From the NCBI RefSeq assembly GCF_021366795.1, contig NZ_JAHCPS010000001.1, positions 62,001 through 126,000 on the forward strand: a stretch of DNA of 64,000 nt, written 5' to 3'. Each line of letters begins with the position of its first letter. Position 1 is the first letter of the stretch. Below, piece after piece: positions 63,865-64,000 of the stretch. This DNA comes from Macrococcoides caseolyticum (GTDB lineage Bacteria; Bacillota; Bacilli; Staphylococcales; Staphylococcaceae). Both the position numbers and the translations under genes were made by a program. The notes beneath the pieces were generated by a model. It saw only the letters and a list, made by a program, of their open reading frames with translations. It ran no database searches and had not been told where the DNA came from.

Positions 63865-64000
63865 TGCTATCGCTTCTAAATTATTATTTAGTTTATTTAC
63901 AAGACGATAAACAATGTGTCTAATATTTTTTTGATTCCATGCTTATCTTCGTTTTTTTATGGCTATTGTACATCTGGATACTGAAATGAGTTGTTCTTTT

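Noticed and set aside
63865-64000. Start or end of another gene at the right edge
   Set aside because: Short open frames exist on both strands but none has a ribosome site or recognisable sequence.

Overview
The window looks like a chromosomal core segment from a Staphylococcaceae member, most likely Macrococcus. DNA is AT-rich with Gram-positive Shine-Dalgarno (SD) sequences. Gene order follows the staphylococcal and Bacillus core: yjbQ-like antiporter/mgtE/rluD/nadK/relQ, yjbK/yjbI/yjbH, pepF/coiA/mecA/spx/trpS, opp, fabHF/med/yjzD, clpB, cdr, addBA/spsAB/pgi, argGH, glpQ, gudB/rocD/rocA, mnh. The genus is an inference. It rests on departures from Staphylococcus aureus as I remember it: a Bacillus-type iron-sulfur Fnr beside clpB, rocA beside rocD, an alcohol dehydrogenase next to gudB, and a catalytically complete SpsA. 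I see no phage, IS element, tRNA, rRNA or CRISPR.

Layout. 1-6200: the ppGpp/NAD/Mg2+ operon on the minus strand faces the yjbK-yjbI-yjbH operon on the plus strand. 6330-6429: the small RNA RsaE/RoxS, minus strand. 6518-10629: pepF, a frameshifted coiA, mecA and spx, all minus. 11056-12048: trpS. 12108-20165: an oligopeptide permease locus with two oppA genes flanking oppBCDF. 20485-29116: a DUF3899 gene, a 4 x 61-bp hairpin array, a NERD protein, fabHF under a FapR site, Med, YjzD, clpB under a CtsR site, and fnr. 29117-29400: two tandem copies of a structured repeat. 29448-36212: SufT-like, HAD phosphatase, CoA-disulfide reductase, a degenerate membrane-anchored amylase-fold protein, YisL, YisK and an unknown membrane protein. 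36209-46158: AddAB, two signal peptidases, a TVP38 protein and Pgi. 46451-55671: argGH, GlpQ, iron alcohol dehydrogenase, GudB, RocD, RocA. 55828-57953: small conserved genes and PpiB. 58101-63776: the seven-gene Mnh/Mrp Na+/H+ antiporter operon.

How it works together. The strongest theme is nutrient control. Peptide uptake (Opp) carries CodY-like boxes at both oppA promoters, and the oppA ribosome-binding site can pair with RsaE encoded in the same window. Use of glutamate and ornithine/proline carbon (gudB, rocA) carries cre sites for CcpA. Stress proteolysis is represented by YjbH, MecA, Spx and ClpB. Redox sensing is represented by Fnr, RsaE, Spx, truncated haemoglobin and CoA-disulfide reductase.

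The least explained material is intergenic: the covarying repeat after fnr with a remnant near ppiB, the 61-bp array after the DUF3899 gene, and three 41-bp-spaced palindromes upstream of the alcohol dehydrogenase gene. All were read by eye; no database search or folding program was run.
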